Shown here piece by piece: positions 8,020-18,193 of a stretch of 64,000 bases of DNA; within the stretch, counting starts at the first letter, position 1; the number at the start of each line of letters is the position of its first letter. The DNA comes from JAITMY01 sp031553765 (GTDB lineage: Bacteria; Bacteroidota; Bacteroidia; Bacteroidales; UBA932): NCBI GenBank assembly GCA_031553765.1, contig JAVBKY010000003.1, positions 806,001-870,000 on the forward strand, in the 5' to 3' direction. Below the pieces are notes generated by a model. That model was not told the origin of the DNA. It was given only the letters and a program-made list of their open reading frames with translations, and ran no database searches. A program made the position numbers and the translations under genes.

Positions 8020-9438
8020 TTATGCTAAATCAAAAAACAAATCAATCTCATTATCATCATTGTATCCTCCATAGTAAATACTGGGTTCATTGCCGTAGGG
8101 ATCCATCCCATTTATGGTAAAATCTCCGGCCCAATACAATATTGTAGCAGCAATGGCAACAGTTGTAGGACCAGAATATATAGGATACCGACATCCGGCA
8201 GGCATTGCCTTAGAAGTATTCTTTAGGGTGGGTAGATTAGTTATCTTAAACCCACCACTTGCAACCACAGGGTTTCCGCCGCCGCCCGATATATACAATC
8301 TTAATTGCACTTGGTCACCCATCACCTTAAACTTGGCCTCGCAAACTCCGCTTGTGTTATTAGCGAGGTTACCGGTAGTCCAGCCAACTGTCCCGACATT
8401 AAAGGAGGGATTATCACCTAACCTCTTACTTTCTCCATTAATAGAAATAGTTGCATCGGCATAGAGAAAAGATTTTTTGCACATAGCCATTACTGGGCGG
8501 GCAGTTTCAAGGCTTATTGGTGCGGCCGTTTCACCATTAAGCGTGTATGCAGAGGATCTCAGCGTAATATCAGATAGGTCATGAGAGGTATAAAAATAAT
8601 ATCTCCCACCGCCTCTAACGAATATAACCTCTGTGCCTGAGTGCATCATTTGCATATTCCCGATAATTGGAAATGCTGCATCGGCAATGTGTTGATAGGA
8701 GTAATGTTCTATTTGCCTTATATCTTCAGGACTCACTTCGTGTATAGCTCCCTGTACTTTTGACATGTAGCAGCAGGAGAAACCCAGCTCATGCGTGGAC
8801 CATGCCGGCGTTGTTCCGCTATTTAGGGCAACCACCACATCAATGCGCTTCCATGTTCCGTTTGTGGTCAGCGGAATGGTAACAGGGTAGTATGTGTTTT
8901 GGTCTAATGCTGAAGCATCTATAACGACTTCTTTCATGCCGTAGCCATGTAGTGCACCTTCCACCACCTGCTGAGGTACTTTTCCATGGAGTGTATCCGC
9001 GTTACCACCTGTTGCCATTCCGGCCATGGTGGTGGGCATGGGGTTTCCCCATGTTTTGCCTTTATCATAGGATAGGCGCTGCCAAAGGTCTCCTTCTTGA
9101 AACTCATCATGCCAGTTGTCCTTGTCGGCGCTGTACTGCGCTTGCGTGTTAGGTGCTGCTGGACCCGGTTTTCCCTGCTTACCTTGGGGTATTTTAAACC
9201 TGAGTTTTGCAGCTAATTTTGTCCCGGTGTTTTCTACCTCTGCCGGCTGATCCGATTCTATGGTGATAGCCTCCACCGACTCAATAGTGCCAGCTTGACC
9301 CTCTCGGGATGCCGGCTCTCCGCTGTCAACGTACTCTCCTGTTTCAGGATCGCACACAAACCAGTTGCCGTTTTCACCCGGATATGGCGGATCGTGGGGT
9401 ATGCGCTCAATAACTAAAGGGTTTACATCATTGCCCAT
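8020..9438 (-). CDS. Putative tail fibre / receptor-binding protein with collagen-like stretch
   Basis: 472 residues. The N-terminal part contains acidic proline-rich sequence and a short collagen-like run GKQGKPGPAAP (about 86-96), followed by DNWHDEFQEGDLWQRLSYD, a motif common to phage fibre tips. The rest is Ser, Thr and Gly rich and beta-prone, as expected for a trimeric fibre. It follows the baseplate-like genes and precedes a fibre-assembly-like gene, so it is the best candidate for host recognition. Confidence 0.7.
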   Translation of the reverse strand: MGNDVNPLVIERIPHDPPYPGENGNWFVCDPETGEYVDSGEPASREGQAGTIESVEAITIESDQPAEVENTGTKLAAKLRFKIPQGKQGKPGPAAPNTQAQYSADKDNWHDEFQEGDLWQRLSYDKGKTWGNPMPTTMAGMATGGNADTLHGKVPQQVVEGALHGYGMKEVVIDASALDQNTYYPVTIPLTTNGTWKRIDVVVALNSGTTPAWSTHELGFSCCYMSKVQGAIHEVSPEDIRQIEHYSYQHIADAAFPIIGNMQMMHSGTEVIFVRGGGRYYFYTSHDLSDITLRSSAYTLNGETAAPISLETARPVMAMCKKSFLYADATISINGESKRLGDNPSFNVGTVGWTTGNLANNTSGVCEAKFKVMGDQVQLRLYISGGGGNPVVASGGFKITNLPTLKNTSKAMPAGCRYPIYSGPTTVAIAATILYWAGDFTINGMDPYGNEPSIYYGGYNDDNEIDLFFDLA

Positions 9439-9495
9439 GGCGTTTTGTTTTTTTATTCAAAAGTATAGCGTAGCCTATCTTATTTAAAGGACAGG

Positions 9496-10557
9496 CTAAC
9501 GCGGTGTGTGGTGGTAGCGGGTGACCGCGTATTCAAAAGGTAACTCTACTTCGCGTGGCTCGCGGGTATCGGTGTCGGTAAAGGGTATTAGCTCGGTAGC
9601 CTTACATAGCACTTGGCGGCCATCGAGCAGGATGTGCCGGCTCATAACAAGGGCATTGATCAATGCCAAGTCCTCGCGCGATTTGTACCCGGCGTAGAGC
9701 GTGATGCTATCGGTTACGGCGCGAGGTTGAGACTGACGCTCAAACAGCTGGGTGGCGGTATTGAAGCGGCTTATGTTGCCACCTTCTTCGCTCTCGGCCA
9801 GCGTGCTGATATGCTGCCCCTGCCCGGTGAGCAGCATGCGCTCATATACGCCGTAGGAGTTGAGAAAGGTGGCTATCCGCTGCTGTGTTGTTACAGGTGT
9901 TTGGGTGATACTTACGTGTACGGTGCAGGTACGTAGTTTTATCTTGAGATACATGGTGGCAAGGTTAACCAGCAAACGCATGTCGAGTGCGAACAGTCGG
10001 CTGGGGCCTGCATCAGCAGCGTAAGTCTGCTTCTCACCACGGGAGTTGGTGATTTCTACCGAGGCCTCTTCGCCTGCGGCTGTAATAAAGTACAGCGGTT
10101 GCAACTCTGCCTGACACATGGTAATTGCGCTGCCCGTGGTACGTGCGGTCATAAATGGTGCGCTACCCAACAGCATGCTTTCTACCAGTGCTCCGCTTGT
10201 GGTGTTACGTTCTGCCAGCAAGTCCTCGCCATAGCCACCCCATAGCAGCGTACAGGTTTTAGTGGCTACCACAGCGCCTTGGCTATTCTTAAGCGTAATG
10301 GTGGCAATGGGGTTGGTACGTACTACCTTCAGCACCTCCGTGCCGGCTACAGGTTGGGGTATGCTGGTTACAGCTGTCTGCAGCAGCTCCGCCACGTTAA
10401 CGTGCAGCAGGCCGGCAAGCGTATAGCTGTCGGAGAATGCAATGTCGCCGCAGGCTACTTCAAGGTATACCACCTGTGCGGCATCCGTATTTTGCATGGT
10501 AGCTACCACGGGGTTGCCCACCATGGCGTATTGAGGAGTAGAGAGAGTTAGCGCCAT
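9496..10557 (-). CDS. Phage tail tip / baseplate protein, unrecognised family
   Basis: 353 residues, mostly beta-prone, beginning MALTLSTPQYAMVGNPVV. No catalytic motif is seen. The position between the hub-like gene and the fibre gene suggests a distal tail or baseplate component. The start overlaps the stop of the upstream gene by one base. I do not recognise a named family. Confidence 0.6.
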   Translation of the reverse strand: MALTLSTPQYAMVGNPVVATMQNTDAAQVVYLEVACGDIAFSDSYTLAGLLHVNVAELLQTAVTSIPQPVAGTEVLKVVRTNPIATITLKNSQGAVVATKTCTLLWGGYGEDLLAERNTTSGALVESMLLGSAPFMTARTTGSAITMCQAELQPLYFITAAGEEASVEITNSRGEKQTYAADAGPSRLFALDMRLLVNLATMYLKIKLRTCTVHVSITQTPVTTQQRIATFLNSYGVYERMLLTGQGQHISTLAESEEGGNISRFNTATQLFERQSQPRAVTDSITLYAGYKSREDLALINALVMSRHILLDGRQVLCKATELIPFTDTDTREPREVELPFEYAVTRYHHTPR

Positions 10558-12326
10558 TATTCGTATTTTTTTATAGTCCGTAAAACAACCTCCTGCTTAG
10601 TCGCTGCCCCCTGCGTTTCAATTACGCGCTCCACCATGCATAGCTGGCCGTTGTATAAGTACAGCTCCATCTCATCTATTTGCACGCTCGGGTCTATGGG
10701 TACCGTAATTCGGTAGCCTCCGGAGCGTAACATCTCATCACGCAAGCCATGGTACACATTAAATAGCCCATCGGGGCGGTGCAAGCGCAACGGAATAATG
10801 CTCTCCGCGGGTCTGCCTAACGTTGTGCCGCAGGTGTAGCGCAGGCTGTTTTCCTGTAAGGTATAGCTACAGGCAAAAGCAAGGGGCGTTTTCTTCTCTT
10901 TTGGCGTTTTTTGTGCAATAATGCTGTTGGCGTAGCTTGACCCAAAGCCATAGCAGGGGCATAAATCTTCCCAAAAAAAATTGGGGCTGATGGAGCTCAT
11001 TGGAAGGTGTTCGCACAACATGCTATTATCTACCTGGCTTCCCCCTTGTACCGGTCTGTAGTAGTTCCACGTGTTGTTATCATTTTCGGGGCTAAAAAGT
11101 TCTTTGTAAATAATAACACCTATATCAATTACCTCTATCGGAGGTCGCCCGGAGAATAGGTTTTCGAAATCCGATGCCATACACACTTCTTCTAACTCTT
11201 CAGTGAAAAAATCTTCTTTTGTTTCAACACAGAATCCTTTCCCGCGCTTGTCAAGCGTTAGCCCCTTACTCATGCTTAGCATAATGGTACTTATTGGTAA
11301 CAGCTCCTGCGATGGAGGGGCTACGCTGTAGGGAAGTAGCTCCATAACGGGCTTCCTGTACAATCCGGCAACCCTTGTATCAGGGTAGGGCATCCAGGGT
11401 TGGGGCAAGTTATCACGTCGCCCTTCGCTATCTAAGTAGTCGTTAAAGTATACAAATGTGACAATGCCGGTTTTGCTGCTTAGCACGAATTTTCCGCAAA
11501 ACATCTTTTCAATGGTCGAAACAAAATCCGATACGGTGCAATCGGGTAGAAGGTGCTTATACTGCACATATCCATTCACAATCACATCCACGTTGTTGTG
11601 TAGCACCACCAGCTGTTCTATAGGTTGCACGGCGCGCTGTTGTAAGTCCAGCGTGTAGCCTTGGTGTCCAAAAATACACTCCAGCACATACTTGACTCGC
11701 AGAAATGGCGCTATGCCGAAACCCTTGGGAACAACATTTACAAATTTTCCGTCAACGTAGTCGGACGACAAGCCTTTGAGCTTGCGTGTACTTACATCAA
11801 CATCATTAAGCACTATGTTTTTCCCACTACTGTTTTCGTTGGCCGAAGAGTCTACAACTACCGGGAATATGCATATTTCCGAGTTGTCTTCCCCATTATA
11901 AAGTCTTTCCATGGCCGCTATAGCAATATCTACGCTGCCGTATTCCAGCGCTTTCCAGCAATATTTTTTATCATGCAGCTCTACCAACTTTTTATCGGCT
12001 ATGCCCGAAAGCAAATCGGCGGTGTCGTAGGTCATGCTCGCGTCGTAGCCTCTGGCGGGAATATTGTTGAGCACAAGCCTACCTACCCGCACCTTGCTTC
12101 CGCATACCATGGTACAGGGTTGGCTGCGCTGTGTACGCCCTGCGCGGGTGTAGCGTGCGGGAAAGCCAAGCAGCCTATCGTTGTGCGGTGTGCATGGCAG
12201 CACAAAGGGGTAGGAGTAGCTTTGCTGCCGCTCGCTCAGCAGCGGGTTGGCGCGCTCCATGGTGATGGCCGTGATGCCGCCCATGTCGAGCGGTTTGCCA
12301 TCAATGTATAGTACGGGTGTAGCCAT
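10557..12326 (-). CDS. Phage tail protein downstream of tape measure (hub-like)
   Basis: 589 residues. N-terminus MATPVLYIDGKPLDMGGITAITMERANPLLSERQQSY-like sequence is typical of large proteins that follow the tape measure in Bacteroidota siphophages. Length and position (tape measure, this gene, tip, fibre) fit a baseplate hub or tail-associated protein. No lysozyme or peptidase motif was noticed. It overlaps both neighbours by one base, so it is in a tightly coupled late operon. Confidence 0.6.
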   Translation of the reverse strand: MATPVLYIDGKPLDMGGITAITMERANPLLSERQQSYSYPFVLPCTPHNDRLLGFPARYTRAGRTQRSQPCTMVCGSKVRVGRLVLNNIPARGYDASMTYDTADLLSGIADKKLVELHDKKYCWKALEYGSVDIAIAAMERLYNGEDNSEICIFPVVVDSSANENSSGKNIVLNDVDVSTRKLKGLSSDYVDGKFVNVVPKGFGIAPFLRVKYVLECIFGHQGYTLDLQQRAVQPIEQLVVLHNNVDVIVNGYVQYKHLLPDCTVSDFVSTIEKMFCGKFVLSSKTGIVTFVYFNDYLDSEGRRDNLPQPWMPYPDTRVAGLYRKPVMELLPYSVAPPSQELLPISTIMLSMSKGLTLDKRGKGFCVETKEDFFTEELEEVCMASDFENLFSGRPPIEVIDIGVIIYKELFSPENDNNTWNYYRPVQGGSQVDNSMLCEHLPMSSISPNFFWEDLCPCYGFGSSYANSIIAQKTPKEKKTPLAFACSYTLQENSLRYTCGTTLGRPAESIIPLRLHRPDGLFNVYHGLRDEMLRSGGYRITVPIDPSVQIDEMELYLYNGQLCMVERVIETQGAATKQEVVLRTIKKYE

Positions 12327-15300
12327 TATTGTTGTGCGTTTTTACGTGCAACTTCTAATCGTTTTTGCTCCTTTTCGGCCTCTGTGGCCACGTAGAAGGT
12401 GGTAGCCTCCACGCCATTTTCCTTAAGGTAGGCCAGCAGCTTGCGCACCTCCTCCATGGTAAGCCCAACACGCTGTAGCAAGGCTGCCATGCCGCTATCG
12501 GTTGTGCCTGGTGTGGCAGTGGTCATATTGCTGTAATCACCTTGGGCGCGTGCCGGCACGGTGCGCCTGTCGCGCGCATCGTTAATGGCCGAAAGCACCA
12601 GCGGATAGTTTACATGCTTACGCAAGTGGGGAAAGTCGGCAACGCTCACTACCAGCTCCGGTTCTTCAGCCACCAGGGTGGGACGGGTAATAACACCGGT
12701 GGCGCTCTTTACTAGGGGCACATTATTATATTCCCGGTCATCGTCTGCGCTTATCACGTCATACTTTCCCTTAGCGCGTGCTTTTACCACGTTGCTATTG
12801 CTAAGGTCTTCCGCTTGAACGGTACGGGTTATTGGCGGTATTTCGGGTTTGGGCGTGCTACTGCTACTTTTGCCGCTACTGCTGGTGGGCGCTTCGAGGG
12901 TAACGCTTTTAATGCGCTCCCTTTCCGCATTCAGCGATTTAATTTGTAGGGCTGTAGTTACGCCAACGGCTGCTGCCGCTGCCGCGCCCAGTATGGGGCC
13001 AACTATGGGAATACCGGCCATAGCGCTGAACGCCTGCATGGCTGAGATAACACCGGTAATAACTGCCTGTGTGGCTTGTATGGCGAAGTTCGCATCAGCG
13101 TACTTTTTTTGCGTATCCAGGTTGTCTTTCGCCGCCTGGTAGTCAATTTGTGCCTTTTGGTCTTCGTACTCCTGCTTTATGCGCTCCTGCTCTTCGGCGT
13201 TACCTTCGGCGGCAGCCATCTGGGCGTTGTAGTTTTCGGTAAGCGCTGCCAAGTCCTCTTCACGCTTGGTATTGCGTTCGGCAATTTCGCTATCTTGTAA
13301 CGCTGTAACAAAATCACCGGCTACCGTAGTTGCAGCCTGCACGGTAGCCAACTCCTCGCGTACGGCGCTGCAAAACTCATCAATGGCCTTTTGGTCTGCC
13401 TTTTTCTGCGCCCTCTTGTACTTCTTATCAATTTTGGCCTTGGCCTTTTGATACTCTTCATCACTTAGCAGTTTTTTGTCGTGCAGGTCCTTTGCGATGC
13501 GCAACTCTTCCTCGTACAACTCTCGAAGGCCCATCACCTCGTACCTCTTCCGCGCTTCGAGGCGTTCTTTGTCAAATTTATCTTTGGCTTTCTTTTCTCG
13601 CTCTTCCGCTTTCTTGCGCTGCTCGGCTTTTTTAGCATCAATCTCGCCCTGGCGCATGCTCTCTATTTCTCCCTTGCGAAGCAGGTAATCGTTGGCGGAA
13701 ATTAAGCCGTTCTCATGAGCTTTTTCCTCCGCCTCTAACGCCCTGTCATACTTCTGCTCAATGGCGAGAATTTCGGCAGCATCCTTATCGGCTTGGCTCT
13801 TGGCGTAGTCATCGGAAATTTTCTGAAGCGCGGCAAAATGCTTATCGCGCTCCGTAAGGATGCGCTGATTTTCCTGCTCCTGCTTGGCACGTTGCTTTAT
13901 TTGCAAGTCGGCTAGTTTTTGCTCCAGCTTAATGCGCTCGTCGCTGCCCTCCGCTTCTGCCGATATTTTTTTCTTCAGGTACTCTACCTCCAAGTTGTAT
14001 AGCTCCTGCTCGTAGGCGGCAGCGTCCTTTACGCCCTGTGCGCGCTCCTGAGCCAGCTTTAGCTTGCGCTTTTCGTACTCTTTGTCGGTGTTGGGAGCTG
14101 CCGGGGTGTTACCTCCTCCTCCTGCAGGAGCGTCTTCAGGTTTTTTAAGTGCCGTTTTTTGTAGGTCAAGCAGTATGTTAATCTGCCCTTCTATCTGCTT
14201 TTTCTCAGCCTCAAGCGATTCTTTAACGACCTTGCTGGTGGTTTCAGCAATGGAAGCCATTTTATCTGCACCGCCAAAATCCTGAATTTGCGCAATAGAC
14301 TTCTTGCGTTCCTCAAGCAGTATTTGTTGGTTGATGATGTCCTTTTCAACCTTCAATTTTTCCGCAAATAGCTTGGTCAACTCTTCCTGTATCGCTTTGG
14401 CTTGAGCATTGCGCACAAGTTCATCCGTGTACGCCTTCATGGAAGCTGCGGCCTCTTTGCTGTTGATATTCTCAAGCGTTAATCCGCCAAGGTATTCAGG
14501 TGAAATTTCATTCAACTTTTGAATGGCGCGAATGCGATCTTCCTTGCTTTGCTTTTCATCCTTGGCCACGGCGAGCAACATTTCTACCTGAGCGCGCTCT
14601 CCATCCACGCTCTTGGCCGCGTCAGCCATTACGTTGGACAGCTTCTTGGTTTCAGCAACGGCTTCTTTGGTACGGCTATTGTACTGCCATATGGCTACGC
14701 CAACACCTACCACAAGCGAGGCAATTAACCCAATAGGGCTACTCTTGAGCGTATTGTTGAAAATGCGCATGGCCTGTGTTGCTCCCGCAATATTACCGGT
14801 GAGTAGCATGGTGGCAGCCGCGTACAGCTGTGAGGCTGCTATTGCTCCGGTTTCTGCCAGCATTTTGGCTTTGGTTACTGCCGTGCTCCATACGCTTGCT
14901 TTCCCAAAGTTATTTTGCCAAAGGGTTTGCAATTTCACCGCAACAGTGTAGGCGGTAATGGTAGCGGTGGCGGTAATGAGTACGCCACTCCACTTCTTAA
15001 ACCAGTCAAGTATGCCGGGCAAAACCTTTACCAGGTAGGTAGATAATTTGGTGCTTTTGAGTAGCGCCGGGTTTAGGCGTTCGCCCAGGTCAAGCGCGGC
15101 TTCTTTAAACTCCTTGCGGGCTTTTTCAAGTTGCGCTTTCAGGTTGTTATTCTTAATGCTGTACTCGTTGGTAAGGGATGTACCCTCAGTAAAGGCTTGG
15201 TTGGCTACTTCCTGCGCCTCGTTTACCTTTTCAATGTTGTTGGCCAACGATGATAGTACGCCAACTGCGCGCGCGCCATCCAGGCCCATCTCCTGAAACA

Positions 15301-16501
15301 CCGGCACCAGCTGCTGAAAGCCGCCCTTTTCATTCATGGAGGTAAGCACCTGCTTAATGGCGGCGTTGGCATCGGTACCCAGCAGCGTGGTAAACTCCTT
15401 CACATCTTTACCGGCCAGCTTAGCAAATTTTGCAGGCTCGCTGTACAGCGCCATAATGAATTTGCTCAAGGCCGTGGCGCTCATTTCTACCGGCTGCATG
15501 TTTTGGTCGAGCGCGCTGGCATATCCCAGTATATCCTGAATAGATATTTTAGCCTGGGCTGCCACACCGCCCAGGCGTCCGGTAAAGGATACCAGGTAGG
15601 GTTCGCTTGCCGTGCTGCTTTGCCCCAGCTCATTAATGGCAGAGCCAACGGCCAGCATTTGCCCCTTGAGGTCGAGCGCCTGCAGGTCGGCTTGTGACTG
15701 CTTAAACACGTCAACCATTTTACCGATATTCTTAATGGCATCTTCGCCCAGGTCTTCGCCCAGCGCTACGTTGATTTGGTTGCCGGCTTCAACAAAATCA
15801 AGAATATCTTTCTTCCCGGTCTTCCCTAACTTACCCGCATCACGCGCCAGCATGTTCAGCTGCTCGCGGCTGGTGCGGGTGTCCATTTTCTTAAACTCCT
15901 CGTTCAGGTCCACCACTTCATCGCGCGTCATGCCGGTAGTTTTCATTACATCGGCAAAAATGTCGTCCATTTCGGCAACGTCCTGACTAAGCTTACGAAA
16001 GGTGAAGGAAAGCCCGGTGATGGTAGCAACAAAGGCGGCAGCCACGGCAGCATACTTGTTAAAGGCGTTGGTAGCCTTGCTTAGCATGGAGTGGTTCGTA
16101 CCGATTTGCGTGCTCATTTCGGCCATGGCGGCTGAGCGCTCACGCTCCAAGCGCCTTAACTTTTCCAATTCTTGCCCGTAATCCTTGGCATCGCGCGCCA
16201 TATTTTTCATGACGTTACGCTGCCTGGTGTAGGCGCTATTAACCTGGTTGAGCGTAGCACCGCTAAGGTTCTTCAGTACGGTGTCCACATCCATGGTGGC
16301 CTTACGCACGGCGCGCATTTCGGCCTCCACGCCCTTTAGCTCCTTTTCGGCCTTTTTGAAGCCGGCAAGGTCATTCGCCTTTTGCAGGTCGGTGAGCTTG
16401 GCCTTGAGTTCATCAGCGCGCGCACCAAGCGTTTTCAGCTGCTCGGCGGCTTGCTTGCCATCAAGTTCTACTCTGCTCCGTGCTGTTTCTACTTGTGCCA
16501 T
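12326..16501 (-). CDS. Tail tape measure protein
   Basis: 1391 residues, the longest phage gene. Long coiled-coil N-terminus (about 1-140), then a core with MDDIFADVMKTTGMT and QMLAVGSAINELGQSST that fits the phage tape-measure core domain, hydrophobic segments around 500-620 (for example KSSPIGLIASLVVGVGVAIW), a very long Lys/Glu-rich coiled coil (about 780-1090), and a second hydrophobic segment (AMAGIPIVGPILGAAAAAAVG, about 1180-1200). At about 1.5 angstrom per residue it implies a tail near 200 nm. It supports a siphovirus morphology. Confidence 0.92.
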   Translation of the reverse strand: MAQVETARSRVELDGKQAAEQLKTLGARADELKAKLTDLQKANDLAGFKKAEKELKGVEAEMRAVRKATMDVDTVLKNLSGATLNQVNSAYTRQRNVMKNMARDAKDYGQELEKLRRLERERSAAMAEMSTQIGTNHSMLSKATNAFNKYAAVAAAFVATITGLSFTFRKLSQDVAEMDDIFADVMKTTGMTRDEVVDLNEEFKKMDTRTSREQLNMLARDAGKLGKTGKKDILDFVEAGNQINVALGEDLGEDAIKNIGKMVDVFKQSQADLQALDLKGQMLAVGSAINELGQSSTASEPYLVSFTGRLGGVAAQAKISIQDILGYASALDQNMQPVEMSATALSKFIMALYSEPAKFAKLAGKDVKEFTTLLGTDANAAIKQVLTSMNEKGGFQQLVPVFQEMGLDGARAVGVLSSLANNIEKVNEAQEVANQAFTEGTSLTNEYSIKNNNLKAQLEKARKEFKEAALDLGERLNPALLKSTKLSTYLVKVLPGILDWFKKWSGVLITATATITAYTVAVKLQTLWQNNFGKASVWSTAVTKAKMLAETGAIAASQLYAAATMLLTGNIAGATQAMRIFNNTLKSSPIGLIASLVVGVGVAIWQYNSRTKEAVAETKKLSNVMADAAKSVDGERAQVEMLLAVAKDEKQSKEDRIRAIQKLNEISPEYLGGLTLENINSKEAAASMKAYTDELVRNAQAKAIQEELTKLFAEKLKVEKDIINQQILLEERKKSIAQIQDFGGADKMASIAETTSKVVKESLEAEKKQIEGQINILLDLQKTALKKPEDAPAGGGGNTPAAPNTDKEYEKRKLKLAQERAQGVKDAAAYEQELYNLEVEYLKKKISAEAEGSDERIKLEQKLADLQIKQRAKQEQENQRILTERDKHFAALQKISDDYAKSQADKDAAEILAIEQKYDRALEAEEKAHENGLISANDYLLRKGEIESMRQGEIDAKKAEQRKKAEEREKKAKDKFDKERLEARKRYEVMGLRELYEEELRIAKDLHDKKLLSDEEYQKAKAKIDKKYKRAQKKADQKAIDEFCSAVREELATVQAATTVAGDFVTALQDSEIAERNTKREEDLAALTENYNAQMAAAEGNAEEQERIKQEYEDQKAQIDYQAAKDNLDTQKKYADANFAIQATQAVITGVISAMQAFSAMAGIPIVGPILGAAAAAAVGVTTALQIKSLNAERERIKSVTLEAPTSSSGKSSSSTPKPEIPPITRTVQAEDLSNSNVVKARAKGKYDVISADDDREYNNVPLVKSATGVITRPTLVAEEPELVVSVADFPHLRKHVNYPLVLSAINDARDRRTVPARAQGDYSNMTTATPGTTDSGMAALLQRVGLTMEEVRKLLAYLKENGVEATTFYVATEAEKEQKRLEVARKNAQQ

Positions 16502-16876
16502 TTACGTTGTCTTTACGCTCTCTACTATTATGATTTGCGCCTTTTGCGCGTACTTCGCCGCCACCAGCTCGCCTAACTTTTTCACCTCGGCATAAAAGGT
16601 TTTGCTGTACCACTTTTTCGGTCTGCGGTTGCCGCGTGCATCACCCAACTTCACGCCGCGTCCCACGCCCATATCTACAAACTTGCCGTAGTAGTTAAAG
16701 GCAAATTCAATGCGTGAGAGGTCGCCTCCGGCATTGTTTACAATGGTGCTTACAAACGAATTTGCCAGCTCAAATGTGCCGTTGATGTTCAGCCTGCGCA
16801 TGTTGCTTTCCCAGTTTTTTATCACTATATCAGCCCATGCTGCCACTGTTAGCCGTATGTTGGTGTTTTCACTCAC
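16502..16876 (-). CDS. Small tail/neck protein (gp10-like)
   Basis: 124 residues. The central segment FNYYGKFVDMGVGRGVKLGDARGNRRPKKWYSKTF resembles HK97 gp10-type neck or tail-completion proteins, in which a conserved aromatic and Gly-rich turn precedes basic residues. It lies directly before the tape measure. The start overlaps the previous gene by 8 nt. The family assignment is by resemblance only. Confidence 0.5.
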   Translation of the reverse strand: MSENTNIRLTVAAWADIVIKNWESNMRRLNINGTFELANSFVSTIVNNAGGDLSRIEFAFNYYGKFVDMGVGRGVKLGDARGNRRPKKWYSKTFYAEVKKLGELVAAKYAQKAQIIIVESVKTT

Positions 16877-17369
16877 TCCACTCTTCCTTGTTGTAGCATC
16901 CGCTAAGGGTTTCCTGCGTGGTGAACGTGGCCATGAGCGCCCAAAAATCGCTCAGCCTACCTATCTTGGTGTACACTACTTGTCCCTGCATGCTATCCTG
17001 CTGCATATCCTTGCCACGCCTTGAGTCGGCACGTAGGCGAAGTGCTATTTGGCGCGCCTTATTTTCACACCAGGCTTTAGCATCTTCGAGCGCGGTAAGG
17101 TCGCCATGCTCGCACTTGCGTAGCACAGCATACGAGTAGCTATGCGTGGCGTACAGCGCCTTCATCTCATTTTCGTCATCGACCCAGTCGCTGGGGTCAA
17201 TGGCTATCAGGCAGCTCTCATCGTAGGTGCTGCTTTGCTCAGCAAAGCCCTCCAGCTCGGCCAGGCCGGTGGCGGTAGCATACGCCTCATGCGTACCCTC
17301 CTTGTGAGCAAATGCCTTGAACTTTTCGGCAATGCCACGCATGTACTGTAGGTGGTTGTACTTACTCAT
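16869..17369 (-). CDS. Conserved phage tail-region protein, unrecognised
   Basis: 166 residues, mainly helical, N-terminus MSKYNHLQYMRGIAEKF. No motif recognised. It lies between a possible tail chaperone and the gp10-like gene, so it probably belongs to the head-tail joining or tail assembly set. ATGA overlap with the gene upstream indicates coupling. Confidence 0.5.
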   Translation of the reverse strand: MSKYNHLQYMRGIAEKFKAFAHKEGTHEAYATATGLAELEGFAEQSSTYDESCLIAIDPSDWVDDENEMKALYATHSYSYAVLRKCEHGDLTALEDAKAWCENKARQIALRLRADSRRGKDMQQDSMQGQVVYTKIGRLSDFWALMATFTTQETLSGCYNKEEWSE

Positions 17370-18193
17370 TTTTGGCTGCGTTTTTCGGACTCGTTAATGG
17401 TATTTTCAATGTTGTACAGCACATCGTACAGGTTGGCGCTATTAACGGCAGGGAACTTGGTAATATCGCCCTGCGCCAGGGCGTGTACCGAGCTTACGTG
17501 GGCGCTATAGGCATCGGTGGTTGGTTCGCCATCGGCGCTGAACGTGGCGGGAAATTTGGTGGATAGGAAGTCAAGACAACCGTAGTAGTACAGCAGTATC
17601 ACCTCCTTATGCGTGGGGCTTGCCTTAGCCACCTGTTCGGCATACGCTTCAATGTTGCCCGGGTCAAAGTCTTTACCCTTGGGGCGGTAAAGCACCGCAA
17701 TAAGGCGGTCGAGGTTGGCGGTGCGGTCTTTCTGCATCATCTTGGCGTAGGTTTGCAGTAACCCAAACTGCTCCCAGGTAATGTCGGCCAGCCCATCGGC
17801 AGAGCCTTGCAGCCTTACGCGGCAGCTGCACGGCAGCACAGGGTAAGGGTTACGTGTAAGCCGGCTGTATATCACCTCTTGTACCTCTTTTTTATGCTTA
17901 ACTTTTTTGGTGAGAAAAGCGAAAATATCGGTAGAGATAGTAGTCAAATCCGTGGCGGTAAGCCGATGCCTGTTTTTGCCCACCTGTATGGTGTACAGCT
18001 CACCGTATTCACCGGTGCGCCCGGTAACGTGCGCTTCCAGGTACCACAGTAGTAGTCTTAATTTCAGTTCTGCCAAGGTGCGCGCGCTGCGCATAGCGGC
18101 CGCCAGCGTAAACAGCTGCCAGTCGTTCATTTCGCTCCAGGCTCCGGGTAGCGAATAGTTAATGCCATCAAGTGTTAGCGTTCTCATTAACAA
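17366..18193 (-). CDS. Phage tail-assembly region protein, possible chaperone
   Basis: 275 residues, helical. The N-terminus (LPGAWSEMNDWQLFTLAAAMRSARTLAELKLRLLLWYL) and the central WEQFGLLQTYAKMMQ...LDRLIAVLYRPKGKDF block are typical of a family found before the tape measure in Bacteroidota phages. Tail-assembly chaperones usually sit here, but no programmed frameshift product is evident: the next ORF starts normally by ATGA overlap. Function inferred from position. Confidence 0.5.
   Translation of the reverse strand: MLMRTLTLDGINYSLPGAWSEMNDWQLFTLAAAMRSARTLAELKLRLLLWYLEAHVTGRTGEYGELYTIQVGKNRHRLTATDLTTISTDIFAFLTKKVKHKKEVQEVIYSRLTRNPYPVLPCSCRVRLQGSADGLADITWEQFGLLQTYAKMMQKDRTANLDRLIAVLYRPKGKDFDPGNIEAYAEQVAKASPTHKEVILLYYYGCLDFLSTKFPATFSADGEPTTDAYSAHVSSVHALAQGDITKFPAVNSANLYDVLYNIENTINESEKRSQK

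Noticed and set aside
16502..18193. Programmed frameshift of tail chaperones
   Set aside because: The genes before the tape measure start normally with ATGA or 8-nt overlaps, and no slippery sequence with an extended out-of-frame product was evident.
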